Shown: one piece after another, positions 1 through 7,071 of the stretch
How the letters are laid out: every line of letters starts with the position of its first letter
How positions within the stretch are numbered: position 1 is the first letter of the stretch
Assembly: GCA_018667205.1 (NCBI GenBank)
Contig: JABIVN010000569.1
Coordinates: 1 to 8,355 of the forward strand
DNA from: Gammaproteobacteria bacterium
Lineage (GTDB): Bacteria > Pseudomonadota > Gammaproteobacteria > Pseudomonadales > Azotimanducaceae
Reading direction: 5' to 3'
DNA length: 8,355 nucleotides
The notes under the pieces: generated by a model
Seen by the model: only the letters and a program-made list of their open reading frames with translations
Told to the model about the DNA's origin: nothing
Databases searched by the model: none
Made by a program: the position numbers and the translations under genes

Positions 1-520
1 CGCCCATTTGAAGGGTCATGTTCAATAAGCCACCCTTGGCTGCTGTATACCCAATGACATTGTTCTCATTACCGCCGCTCGCCATAATCGAACAGATATT
101 GACGATGGAGCCGGATCCCCGCTCTAACATATGTCGGCCACAATCCCTTGCATAGTAAAAAGCCCCGGCCAAGTCTACGCTAAGAATTCGGTTAAAAGTT
201 TCGCTGTCAAACTGTTCTGCTGCGACACCTCTGGTATCAGCAATTCCTGCATTGTTAATAAGGACATCAATTCTTCCCAACGCCTTTATGCCGGATGAAA
301 TAACATTTTTCACGTCAGCTTCGACCGACACATCACCCGGAATAATAGCAACGCGACTTCCTATTTCCCGACAACGCGCGCCAACCTCCTCCAGTTGTTC
401 AACACTTCGAGCGGTCAGAATCAGGTCAGCGCCAGATCTGGCGAAGTCATAGGCGAATTGTTCACCCAATCCATAACTCGCCCCTGTAATCAAGACTACC
501 TTTTCTTTGAAATCAAACAT
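1..520 (-). CDS. Short-chain dehydrogenase/reductase (SDR), C-terminus cut off by the window edge
   Basis: NAD(P)-dependent oxidoreductase of the classical SDR family; the substrate is unknown. The ATG is at 520-518 and the frame stays open to base 1, giving 173 visible residues of a family usually near 250. Visible motifs in order are the cofactor loop TGASYGLG (residues 12-19), the NNAG motif (89-92), a likely catalytic Ser144 in NICS, and the YTAAK active site with Tyr158 and Lys162. The usual Asn of the catalytic tetrad seems to be Asp116 (SVDLAG), a common variant. There is no signal peptide, so it is cytosolic. The leader has no strong Shine-Dalgarno; an inverted repeat (525-546) lies directly upstream. 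It is divergent from the kinase gene on the plus strand. Family call is very secure; specific function is not. Confidence 0.95.
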   Translation of the reverse strand, partial: MFDFKEKVVLITGASYGLGEQFAYDFARSGADLILTARSVEQLEEVGARCREIGSRVAIIPGDVSVEADVKNVISSGIKALGRIDVLINNAGIADTRGVAAEQFDSETFNRILSVDLAGAFYYARDCGRHMLERGSGSIVNICSIMASGGNENNVIGYTAAKGGLLNMTLQMG

Positions 521-524
521 TGTG

Positions 525-546
525 GTTTTTCACTATGGGGAAAAAC
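525..546. promoter_or_regulatory. Perfect inverted repeat between divergent genes, possible operator
   Basis: GTTTTTC (525-531) and GAAAAAC (540-546) form a perfect 7-bp inverted repeat with an 8-nt spacer. It begins 5 bp upstream of the SDR start codon, in the region shared by two divergent genes. That position suits a repressor operator or a hairpin at the SDR ribosome binding site. No convincing -35/-10 pair was found around it, so the role is inferred. Confidence 0.3.
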
Positions 547-618
547 ACCAGTCTAAAGGAGATGGACCTAAGGAGATATTGCTGCTTACGCGAAAACATG
601 ATCTAGTCCACCTACTCA

Positions 619-623
619 AGAGG
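619..623 (+). promoter_or_regulatory. Shine-Dalgarno site that decides the kinase start
   Basis: AGAGG ends 9 nt before GTG 633 within the context AAGAGGAA. The other in-frame candidates are poorer: TTG 507 lies inside the divergent gene, and TTG 579 has AGGAG only 3 nt away. This supports GTG 633 as the kinase start. Confidence 0.6.
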
Positions 624-632
624 AATAAACCC

Positions 633-1712
633 GTGATCCCAAAAAGCATCAATGAAGTCTCTATCAACTGGTTGAGCGAAATATTAGAGGCGGAGGTTGT
701 TCGCGCACAACCCATGCAGATCGGGCAGGGCATCGGCCTGATGGGCGATATATTCCGGGTTGAACTCCAATACAGAGAGGTAACTCCCGGGCAACCGGAC
801 AGCGTCGTCGTAAAACTACCGTCATCGTTCGAAGAAAATCGAACCCAAGGCGTTGACCTTGGAATGTTCGAGTCCGAAGTGCGTTTCTACAACGAGTTGG
901 CAAAGGATGCGACTGTCGGGATTCCGGATGTTTATTTTGCTGAGATCAAAACCGGGACCGCGGACTTCGTCGTTGTCATGGAAGACCTGAGCCATCTCGA
1001 GATGGTGGACCAGTCCACAGGCATGAATTTCGAGCAGGCGACGGGCGCTGTCGAGGTGCTGGCGAGCATACACGCCGTCTGGTGGGACCGAGTACAGGTA
1101 CCGGATATGGAGTGGATCCCTACAATGGTTGGTCCCAGAATCGAGTTCGTCGACCAATTGCTAGCGCAAATTTTTCCGGTATTCGCGCAGGGGTTTGAGC
1201 AATACCTACCGAAAGGTGGGCTAGAAATTTATGAACTATTTGCCGGCAATTACCTGAAACTGACCACCGCTATCGCCTCGCGCAGCCCATGGACACTCGC
1301 GCATCAAGACTACAGGGTCGAGAACCTGATGTTCGGCCCCCCTGGTTCAGGACAGGTCGCCGTGCTTGACTGGCAGGGTATCGGACGCGGTCCGGGCGCA
1401 TATGACCTTGCTTATATCCTTGGCGGATCAATGGTGACGGAGCTCAGAAGACGGCACGAAAAAGACCTGGTTTCCGCCTACCATGAACGTCTCCTCGAAC
1501 ATGGCGTGAAAGGTTACTCACGAGAGCAACTCTGGGAAGACTACGCACACGCACACCTCCTGGGAGGCATCGCTGTTCCATTGTTATCCGGAGGCAGCAT
1601 GGACCTTAGCAACGAGCGGGGGTTACAGCTTATTGCAACCATGGCTGCACGACATACCACCGCCGCACTGGATCATGATGGTCTGGCGCGACTTAAAAAA
1701 ATCGCTGGCTAG
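633..1712 (+). CDS. Aminoglycoside phosphotransferase (APH)/EcKinase-like small-molecule kinase
   Basis: Predicted ATP-dependent kinase of the APH/choline-kinase-like fold, 359 residues; the phosphate acceptor is unknown. Visible elements are a Gly-rich loop (GQGIGLMGD, residues 31-39), the ATP-site Lys61 (VVVKLP), a probable helix-C Glu82, a hinge near VVVMEDLS (113-120), the catalytic loop HQDYRVEN with Asp226 and Asn231, and the metal-binding Asp246 in VLDWQ. I chose GTG 633 because AGAGG (619-623) lies 9 nt upstream. The frame can be extended to a TTG at 507, but that would overlap the divergent SDR and add residues lacking family features. There is no signal or membrane segment, so it is cytosolic. 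Related proteins often sit beside SDR and acyl-CoA genes in environmental bacteria and are commonly over-annotated as antibiotic resistance; nothing here supports resistance. Confidence 0.88.
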   Translation: MIPKSINEVSINWLSEILEAEVVRAQPMQIGQGIGLMGDIFRVELQYREVTPGQPDSVVVKLPSSFEENRTQGVDLGMFESEVRFYNELAKDATVGIPDVYFAEIKTGTADFVVVMEDLSHLEMVDQSTGMNFEQATGAVEVLASIHAVWWDRVQVPDMEWIPTMVGPRIEFVDQLLAQIFPVFAQGFEQYLPKGGLEIYELFAGNYLKLTTAIASRSPWTLAHQDYRVENLMFGPPGSGQVAVLDWQGIGRGPGAYDLAYILGGSMVTELRRRHEKDLVSAYHERLLEHGVKGYSREQLWEDYAHAHLLGGIAVPLLSGGSMDLSNERGLQLIATMAARHTTAALDHDGLARLKKIAG

Positions 1713-1722
1713 CTATCTAGCC
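1695..1722 (-). terminator. Probable intrinsic terminator at the convergent gene junction
   Basis: GGCTAG-CTAT-CTAGCC (1707-1722) is a perfect 6-bp stem with a 4-nt loop. It covers the stop codons of both convergent genes (kinase TAG 1710-1712, sulfatase TAG 1719-1717). On the minus strand the stem is followed after 5 nt by seven T (1701-1695), which makes it a plausible terminator for the sulfatase-end transcript. The stem is short and the T run slightly displaced, so its strength is uncertain. On the plus strand no U-rich tail follows. Confidence 0.5.
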
Positions 1723-3465
1723 CTTATCCGGTTTCTGGCTGAAGACGTAACCTGGCCGTAACCGCAAATTGTCAGGAAACGAAATATCTCCAAATGGCAT
1801 CTTGGGAAGCCCATTACCACCGTGGTCAGCGGTTTCTCGACCCAACTTCGTTTGCAGCAGACATGCCATCGCGACTCGCTCATCAGACGGCAGTTCGATA
1901 ACCTCCTCAGGGCCACCAGTTCCGGTCATAACAGGCTCAGGTAAACCCAACCTTACATACTGTTCCGACGGGCATTCATTGCTGGCCATTTCATGCAGCA
2001 TGAGTTTGATCATTCGAGCCTCAATGTCTGCGTCAACTAAAGGGTTGGTCTGGCCTGGGTCTGCCTGAACGTCAAATAACAGCGTCGCAGTTCTGCCTTT
2101 CCCGTAGGGGTTATCCCGCGCCAACAAAAATCGCGGCGTTCTAGACGGGATCTGCATGATTGGACAGCCTTTTGTAAACGAAAAGTCCTCGAACTTTTCC
2201 CAATCACTTAGTTCACGCACCGAAAACAAGCTGTTCATATGAGTGGGCATCAACGTGTATTCAAACAATGGCGCGTTGTCTTCTGTAACATTGCCACGCA
2301 TATAAACATATTGACCGTCGGTGACGTTGACTTGCCCGCCCATCACCCCATAGAGCGCAGCTTCCCGAACAGGTTCATCATTCAAGATCGTTCTGGCTAA
2401 TGGTTCCCCCTGCATATCTCGGGTCGCGGGAATCTCGAAGTAATCAAGGATAGTCGGCGGCAAATCGATTGTTTGAACCACTGAATCACGCGTTTCCGCC
2501 ACGCAATTGGGCTGCCGCGGGTCGTAGATCCAAAAAGGTATGTGAGCGACTTCCTGGAAAAATGGCGTCACCACCTTGGCCCACCAGTCGTGCTCACCCA
2601 TTAGAAAACCATGGTCAGTATTCACTACCAGCATGGTGTCCTGCCAGAGATCATGTTTGTCGAACACATCCAGCACACGGCCCAATTGCTGATCACAATA
2701 AGTCACCAGCGAGGCGTACATATAACGGATGTGCGCTACGGTCAGGTCGTCTTCCCTTACTTCTCGATAGGGTGGCCAATCAAATGCGGGACCATCGTAT
2801 TCATGAGGATACAAATCCTGAAACTCTTGCTGGGTGAAAAAGGGCTCATGGGGATCAAAGGTTTCTATCTGCAAATACCAGTTGTCTGATTCGACGTTGC
2901 GCTCAATAAACTCGAGCCCTAGACTAAAAGTCTTGTGTTGGGGCTGCAGATCAGCGCTTACCATATGTTCGCGATTGATATTGTCCTGCTTATGCATCGG
3001 TGAATGCCTGTGTTCCGGCCATCTGCCGTCACCACCCTTCTGATCGCGCAGTTTTTCAACATCACCGATCCACTTATCCCCTTCCTGGCCACGCACAAAC
3101 TCAAAGGTAGAATAACGCTGGTGATAAGTTGCACCACCATCCTCCCAGTAGTGCTGGTGATCTGTCACTTTATGGGCATGAACCCCGTGACTGTGCAACA
3201 TAGCAGGCATTGAATCATCGAATGGCTCCAACGGCCCCCAGGACCGATGCAAGAAGTTGTACCTGCCAGTATGCATCTCCCGTCTTGCTGGCATGCAGGG
3301 CATGGAGCCTACATAGTAATTTTCAAACTGGACCGACCGCTTTGCCAACCGCTCAAAATTCGGCGCCTTAACCCACTCATTACCATAAGTCGGCATGAAG
3401 TGACGACACAGCGTGTCATACATAACAACGACACAGCGCTTTTTAGGACCACCTGAATCCGTCAC
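1717..3465 (-). CDS. Sulfatase family hydrolase (CxPxR, formylglycine type), cytosolic
   Basis: Type I sulfatase/alkaline-phosphatase-superfamily hydrolase, 582 residues, expected to cleave a sulfate ester (a phosphonate or phosphate ester is possible). The signature C57-M-P-A-R61 followed by HTG marks Cys57 as the residue converted to formylglycine by a maturase not seen in this window. Other probable metal or active-site residues are Asp17 (YDTL), Asp204/His206 (FDPHEPF), Asp284-His285 (NTDHG), His292 (GEHDWW) and Lys297. The sulfatase C-terminal strand motif LLFDVQADPGQTNPL lies at 462-476, followed by about 100 residues I cannot assign. There is no signal peptide or membrane segment, whereas many polysaccharide sulfatases are exported. 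It starts at GTG 3465, overlapping the preceding hydrolase stop by 4 nt (GTGA). There is no good Shine-Dalgarno, so translation probably depends on coupling. It is the last gene of the train. Confidence 0.93.
   Translation of the reverse strand: MTDSGGPKKRCVVVMYDTLCRHFMPTYGNEWVKAPNFERLAKRSVQFENYYVGSMPCMPARREMHTGRYNFLHRSWGPLEPFDDSMPAMLHSHGVHAHKVTDHQHYWEDGGATYHQRYSTFEFVRGQEGDKWIGDVEKLRDQKGGDGRWPEHRHSPMHKQDNINREHMVSADLQPQHKTFSLGLEFIERNVESDNWYLQIETFDPHEPFFTQQEFQDLYPHEYDGPAFDWPPYREVREDDLTVAHIRYMYASLVTYCDQQLGRVLDVFDKHDLWQDTMLVVNTDHGFLMGEHDWWAKVVTPFFQEVAHIPFWIYDPRQPNCVAETRDSVVQTIDLPPTILDYFEIPATRDMQGEPLARTILNDEPVREAALYGVMGGQVNVTDGQYVYMRGNVTEDNAPLFEYTLMPTHMNSLFSVRELSDWEKFEDFSFTKGCPIMQIPSRTPRFLLARDNPYGKGRTATLLFDVQADPGQTNPLVDADIEARMIKLMLHEMASNECPSEQYVRLGLPEPVMTGTGGPEEVIELPSDERVAMACLLQTKLGRETADHGGNGLPKMPFGDISFPDNLRLRPGYVFSQKPDKG
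3462..3465 (-). promoter_or_regulatory. GTGA start/stop overlap (translational coupling)
   Basis: The sulfatase GTG start (3465-3463) and the DLH TGA stop (3464-3462) share the bases GTGA. The 20 nt upstream of this GTG contain no recognisable Shine-Dalgarno. Termination-reinitiation by ribosomes leaving the DLH gene is the simplest explanation for how the sulfatase is translated. Confidence 0.6.
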
Positions 3466-4355
3466 GAGTGTTTAACCGACGCACCTAGGGTACGATCGAA
3501 TAATGCAAGCAGCCTTGACCAGGCTCTCTCTGCCTGCACCTTGTCGTAAACCGATGAATCAGGAGGACACCAACCATGCAGGGTGCGTTTGTAGACCTCT
3601 ATCTCTGCGTCAAGCCCGACGACTTCGTAATTATCCTTAAGCACTTCCTTCACCCCGGGAGCCTTTTGGTCATCGTTTTCAGCGATAGCAATTAAAAAAG
3701 CTGCATCCATCTCCGGTATCAACAGGTGCGGGCTGTCCGGCTGGTCCGTCACAAGGCCACCACCATGAAAAGTCGCCCCGGCACCAATACGGTCTGGGAC
3801 CGCTGCAGCGGTTCGAAGCACGATTGGACCACCCATACAGTACCCTGTTGTGCCAATTTTCCTGGTCACATCAACCGACCTCTGAGCGTCAAGGAAAGCG
3901 ACAAACGCCTGCGCATCGACCCGGTTCGTCGCAGCGGTCGCAGTAGCATGGTAGTAAGGCATGAGCCTGGCTCTGACTTCTGGGTTATTGAAGCTTTCCC
4001 CTTCCGCTATGACTGGCGCCTTGGCGCTGCGATAAAAAGGGTTCACACAAAGCACTGCATACCCCGACTCTGCCAGTCGGGTTGCCATCATTCGGAAAGC
4101 TGGTCTTAAGCCGCGAATGTCTGGCCAAACAATAACACCCGGGTATTTGCCTTGGGCCGGGTGAACGAAAAAACAGTCGGCCAATCCATCCGGCGTCGTG
4201 ACATTTACATCGTTGCCAGTAACCTCCACGGCTCCGACGACGCGTGGAAGTGTCATCATCACTGCGGCACTTGCGGCCAGTGTATTAAACTCACGACGTG
4301 ACAATTTGGATTTCAGATATTCCGCGGCGTCTCTTTCTGTATCTTCATCACACAT
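3462..4355 (-). CDS. Dienelactone hydrolase family protein with Tat signal
   Basis: Alpha/beta hydrolase of the dienelactone hydrolase (DLH) family, 297 residues, probably hydrolysing a lactone or ester in the periplasm. The N-terminus carries a twin-arginine signal: SRREF (Arg20-Arg21), then a hydrophobic stretch ending near VVGA, with cleavage likely around residue 42. The catalytic triad is Cys173 in GYCMGG, an Asp at 228 or 229 (ENDDQ) and His260 (LHGW). The family Glu that pairs with the nucleophilic Cys in classical DLH is apparently replaced by Asp79 (WPDIRG). ATG 4355 is preferred over the in-frame TTG 4361, because the purine stretch GGGAA (4369-4365) is only 3 nt from TTG but about 9 nt from ATG. 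It lies 72 nt after the M19 gene and its stop overlaps the sulfatase start. The exact substrate is unknown. Confidence 0.92.
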   Translation of the reverse strand: MCDEDTERDAAEYLKSKLSRREFNTLAASAAVMMTLPRVVGAVEVTGNDVNVTTPDGLADCFFVHPAQGKYPGVIVWPDIRGLRPAFRMMATRLAESGYAVLCVNPFYRSAKAPVIAEGESFNNPEVRARLMPYYHATATAATNRVDAQAFVAFLDAQRSVDVTRKIGTTGYCMGGPIVLRTAAAVPDRIGAGATFHGGGLVTDQPDSPHLLIPEMDAAFLIAIAENDDQKAPGVKEVLKDNYEVVGLDAEIEVYKRTLHGWCPPDSSVYDKVQAERAWSRLLALFDRTLGASVKHS

Positions 4356-4427
4356 TGACAATAGTTCCCGTTCAAATGGTCCTTGCTTCGACTTTACCCT
4401 TAGAGACGCTTTTAAGGAACAATCCGG

Positions 4428-5714
4428 TCATCGCGGTCGCTGATCTGAGGCCAGCCTTTTCGTCTCACGAAAAACCCGCACGAAATTCCCGCCCCATATT
4501 TTTTCAATTTCTTCAGCTGAATAACCCCGCGCCAAAAGCGCGATGGTCACATTCAGTGCTTCACTAGCATCAGCAAAACCTTCTAGACCACTACCATGAT
4601 TAAAATCCGTACCAATCCCAACATGATCAATGCCGACTCGCGCAACGATATAATCCAAGTGTGCCAGCATGTCATCGATCTTCCCTGGCCCCAGTAGCTC
4701 GCTGACAGACCCCAAAAATGCTTTCTGTGTTTCCGCGTCGTCTATTTCCCAGTACAACTCAAAGGGATAGTAGTAGTCTTCTTCGATGCCCGCGTCACGT
4801 CGAGCCACCCGAATCTGGTGATCCAGCGCTTTATCGTTTGAATCAAACAGATAGCCCCTAAACGGCGCCACATGGATAACACCGCCACCTTTCCCAATCC
4901 CATCAATTTCTTGGTCAGAGAGGTTTCTACTTACATCTGAGAGGTGCTGAACGTTAGAGTGACTGGCAATCACAGGAGCACTGGACAGCCCCAAAACCTG
5001 AAGCGTCGCCGCCCTGGACAATTGTGAAACATCAACGATCCCTCCCAGTTCATTGATTCGTTTGATCGCTACCTTGCCAAGCTCTGAAAGGCCACCGTGC
5101 TCCTCGACCGGTTCGTGGGCACCTTGGCCTGCAAGGTAAATCGGGCGCGACGAATCAGCAAAATCATTGTGTCCCATATGCGTTAGAGCAAAGACACGAA
5201 CACCGGCGTCGAAGAAACTATCCAGCACTGATACGTCAGCACCCAGGATTCTTGCGTTCTGGAACCCCAGAATCAGCGCACCCTTGCCGCTTTCATGAGC
5301 GCCGACCAGTTCGTCCGCCGAGCGCGCCAAAATCAAATTGTTAGACGGGGTCTCGGTCAGTTTTATCACGGCAGCGAGTTCTTCTTCTGCTTTGGCCCGA
5401 GCGTCAGCGTAGCCTTGTGCATCTCTTGGCCCCGGACCGACTGCAATCGCCATGACGACGGCATCTACCCCGCCGGCGCGCATCTTGTCTGGCGCGACCT
5501 GTGAGCGGCCATCTGCACCGGCATACCGAGATTCCTTGCCGGCGATCTCAATATCCGCGTGGGCGTCAATCACCAGCGCGCGCTGGTGGATCTCTTGGGC
5601 ATTCGGGCTCAAAGCTGCAGTAAGCAACACCAGGGGATCGGGCACAGGTTCAGAGCAAGCGGTGAGCGTTAAAAAACCAACAAGCAGGCAGGTTAGCCTA
5701 GTTCGATAGACCAT
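4428..5714 (-). CDS. M19 (renal/membrane) dipeptidase-like lipoprotein with altered metal-site residues
   Basis: Amidohydrolase-fold protein of peptidase family M19, 428 residues. ATG 5714 is chosen because GGAG (5725-5722) lies 7 nt upstream and the protein then begins with a lipoprotein signal: Arg residues, a hydrophobic core and the lipobox LTAC with Cys20. Ser21 at +2 favours the outer membrane. An in-frame start at 5792 would overlap the VOC gene and bury this signal. M19 landmarks are IDAHADI (His52, Asp54), SHSN (His252) and VGIGTDFNHG (Asp370). The position of the bridging Glu reads GFQNA (Gln152), and the DxSH His position reads VDVSQLS (Gln231), so two expected zinc ligands are Gln. 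It may be a member of a divergent M19 subgroup, a one-metal enzyme, or have a non-dipeptide substrate. It lies 47 nt after the VOC gene, in the same direction. Confidence 0.9.
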   Translation of the reverse strand: MVYRTRLTCLLVGFLTLTACSEPVPDPLVLLTAALSPNAQEIHQRALVIDAHADIEIAGKESRYAGADGRSQVAPDKMRAGGVDAVVMAIAVGPGPRDAQGYADARAKAEEELAAVIKLTETPSNNLILARSADELVGAHESGKGALILGFQNARILGADVSVLDSFFDAGVRVFALTHMGHNDFADSSRPIYLAGQGAHEPVEEHGGLSELGKVAIKRINELGGIVDVSQLSRAATLQVLGLSSAPVIASHSNVQHLSDVSRNLSDQEIDGIGKGGGVIHVAPFRGYLFDSNDKALDHQIRVARRDAGIEEDYYYPFELYWEIDDAETQKAFLGSVSELLGPGKIDDMLAHLDYIVARVGIDHVGIGTDFNHGSGLEGFADASEALNVTIALLARGYSAEEIEKIWGGNFVRVFRETKRLASDQRPR

Positions 5715-5721
5715 CAGATCA

Positions 5722-5725
5722 CTCC
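5722..5725 (-). promoter_or_regulatory. Shine-Dalgarno of the M19 lipoprotein gene
   Basis: GGAG on the minus strand lies 7 nt before ATG 5714. It fixes the start so that the product begins directly with a lipoprotein signal peptide rather than with a 26-residue extension overlapping the VOC gene. Confidence 0.65.
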
Positions 5726-5761
5726 ATATTAATGGCCTGACTCTACCACGACTGACACGAA

Positions 5762-6148
5762 TCAGTTGCGGGCCCGCTGGACAACATCCCACCAGTACCC
5801 GAAGGGGTCTTCGAAAATGGCAGTGATCCCATAAACCGTCGCCATCGGCCGTCGGTGAACGGTTAAGCCTGAGCGCTCGACCAGGCCTATGAAGGCCACG
5901 GCATCGTCTGACTCAAGGATAAAGTCAACGGTGCCTACGGTTTTTTTAAGGGTAGCTATTTCAGTTTGCCCCGCAAACTCAACAAGCTGCAGGTCAATGC
6001 CAAACAATTCAGAGCCCATGGTCAGAAATCTCTCTCCGGTCACGGTATGTTCATCTGCAGTAACCAACAGCCCTAAAACACCCCCAAGAAACTGCTGTGC
6101 AATGTCGATATCTGACACCAGATAGATCGCATGGGTCACTCTTAGCAT
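5762..6148 (-). CDS. VOC family (glyoxalase/bleomycin-resistance/dioxygenase fold) protein
   Basis: Small vicinal-oxygen-chelate fold protein of 128 residues, the usual single-domain length. It has two beta-alpha-beta-beta-beta modules: an N-terminal strand with His6 (THAIYLVSD), then LGGVLGLLV typical of the first helix and strand, and a C-terminal FEDPFGYWWDVVQ, the counterpart of the family DPxGN-x-WE motif. His6, Glu57 and Asp121 are possible metal ligands; the usual last Glu is apparently Asp. VOC proteins may be isomerases, epimerases, lyases, dioxygenases or binding proteins, and I cannot choose. There is no signal peptide. Its ATG at 6148 follows an AGGG with a 7-nt spacer, in a leader very like that of the preceding hydrolase gene. 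It starts 38 nt after that gene and is followed at 47 nt by the M19 gene, so it is surely cotranscribed with them. Confidence 0.85.
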   Translation of the reverse strand: MLRVTHAIYLVSDIDIAQQFLGGVLGLLVTADEHTVTGERFLTMGSELFGIDLQLVEFAGQTEIATLKKTVGTVDFILESDDAVAFIGLVERSGLTVHRRPMATVYGITAIFEDPFGYWWDVVQRARN

Positions 6149-6168
6149 CGTTTTACCCTGAGTTACTG
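6146..6168 (-). repeat. Translation leader copy 1 (before the VOC gene)
   Basis: This 23-nt segment ends in the VOC start codon and matches 7069-7091, which ends in the start codon of the upstream hydrolase, at 19 of 23 positions. The shared core TCAGGG followed by an A-rich spacer of the same length acts as the ribosome binding site in both. Whether this is common ancestry or simple convergence is not known. Confidence 0.45.
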
Positions 6169-6186
6169 ACAGCTTTCTCGTACCGA

Positions 6187-7071
6187 TCAGATGGGAATGC
6201 TGGTACCCGCTGCATTATGACCCACCCTGTTTTGAACAACGCCAGGGAAGATCTCCCTAAAGAGATTTAGCATGCTCATGGTTGAACGCCGATCAGCATC
6301 CTCGTGCAGGTGTCCGGGAGGCCCCAGGCTTAAGGGGAGAGCAAACCCATGAGGTGTTTTTGCATAATCATGAAATATCCACGATACCCCTGCTGCATCC
6401 ATTTCCTCATAAAAACGCTGTTTGCTTTCATCAGAAACCAGGTGGTCATCTTTACCATTCTCAATCAGGACAATCGTATTGACGTTATGGGCATTGTCGC
6501 AGGGTTTGACCGGTGGTCTCACCACACCAAACATCGCAGGGCTGCCGTCTTCTCCGGTTTGCAGCAAACCATGAAAAGAAACCACGCCGGAAAAGTCCAG
6601 CCCGCCCCTTACAGCTTCTAGAACCGCTACTCCACCAAAACAGTAACCAATCGCTGCCGCCGAGACCGACGAATCAACCGTCGGATGGGATAAACCACGA
6701 TCAAGCCACTCATTCAGTAGCGCACGAAAGAACTCAAAATCGTGATCACAGGCGACCATGCCTTTAAAACAGGTCTCCTGAAACGCCTCAACGCTGCGGG
6801 GGTCGGTCGGCCAGGTTCGTTGATCGGCGGGAACCAACTCGCCATACAGGTCAATCGCTAAACCGACGTACCCAAGCCTCGCGAGATATTCCGCCACGTC
6901 GACATCAAAATATTTAAGGCCCTGATAATTGTGTATCACTAGCACCAGCGGCCTCGGACCTGCCGACTCAGCCGGAGCGACAATATGGCCAAGATACTCC
7001 GCGCCCCGAAAGTTAACACTAATTTTTTCACGACGTAAATCCGGTGCCGGCCGCCAATTCGATGTGCTCAT
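6187..7071 (-). CDS. Dienelactone hydrolase family protein, cytosolic
   Basis: Second DLH-family alpha/beta hydrolase, 294 residues, clearly diverged from the Tat-exported one at 3462-4355. The expected triad is visible: Cys144 in GYCFGG, an Asp at 208 or 209 (ENGKDD) and His241 (TPHGFALP). The early strand VLVIHNYQGL (43-52) aligns with the DLH oxyanion region, where the classical Glu appears to be absent (Asn48/Gln50). There is no signal peptide, so it is cytosolic. ATG 7071 is preceded by AGGG with a 7-nt spacer. It sits 66 nt after the SnoaL-like gene, across a short inverted repeat, and 38 nt before the VOC gene. A role in hydrolysing a lactone or activated ester produced inside the cell is plausible; the substrate is unknown. 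Confidence 0.92.
   Translation of the reverse strand: MSTSNWRPAPDLRREKISVNFRGAEYLGHIVAPAESAGPRPLVLVIHNYQGLKYFDVDVAEYLARLGYVGLAIDLYGELVPADQRTWPTDPRSVEAFQETCFKGMVACDHDFEFFRALLNEWLDRGLSHPTVDSSVSAAAIGYCFGGVAVLEAVRGGLDFSGVVSFHGLLQTGEDGSPAMFGVVRPPVKPCDNAHNVNTIVLIENGKDDHLVSDESKQRFYEEMDAAGVSWIFHDYAKTPHGFALPLSLGPPGHLHEDADRRSTMSMLNLFREIFPGVVQNRVGHNAAGTSIPI

Noticed and set aside
562..606. Short frame ATG to TAG after AAAGGAG, possible leader peptide of the kinase
   Set aside because: The purine-rich motif touches the ATG with no spacer, and there is no regulatory codon pattern or attenuator hairpin.
507..632. N-terminal extension of the kinase from TTG 507
   Set aside because: It overlaps the SDR start, has no Shine-Dalgarno, and adds residues without family features; GTG 633 has a good site.
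822..1157. Minus-strand open frame of 111 codons inside the kinase
   Set aside because: It lies opposite conserved kinase codons and shows no recognisable domain.
633..1712. Aminoglycoside resistance gene
   Set aside because: The fold is shared, but the sequence looks like the broad environmental APH/EcKinase group and no resistance or mobile context is present.
1769..3456. Several plus-strand open frames of 69-122 codons over the sulfatase
   Set aside because: They are shadows of a strong sulfatase gene, with no family motifs or ribosome binding sites of their own.
5715..5792. 26-residue extension of the M19 protein
   Set aside because: It overlaps the VOC gene and would hide an otherwise perfect lipoprotein signal starting at ATG 5714.
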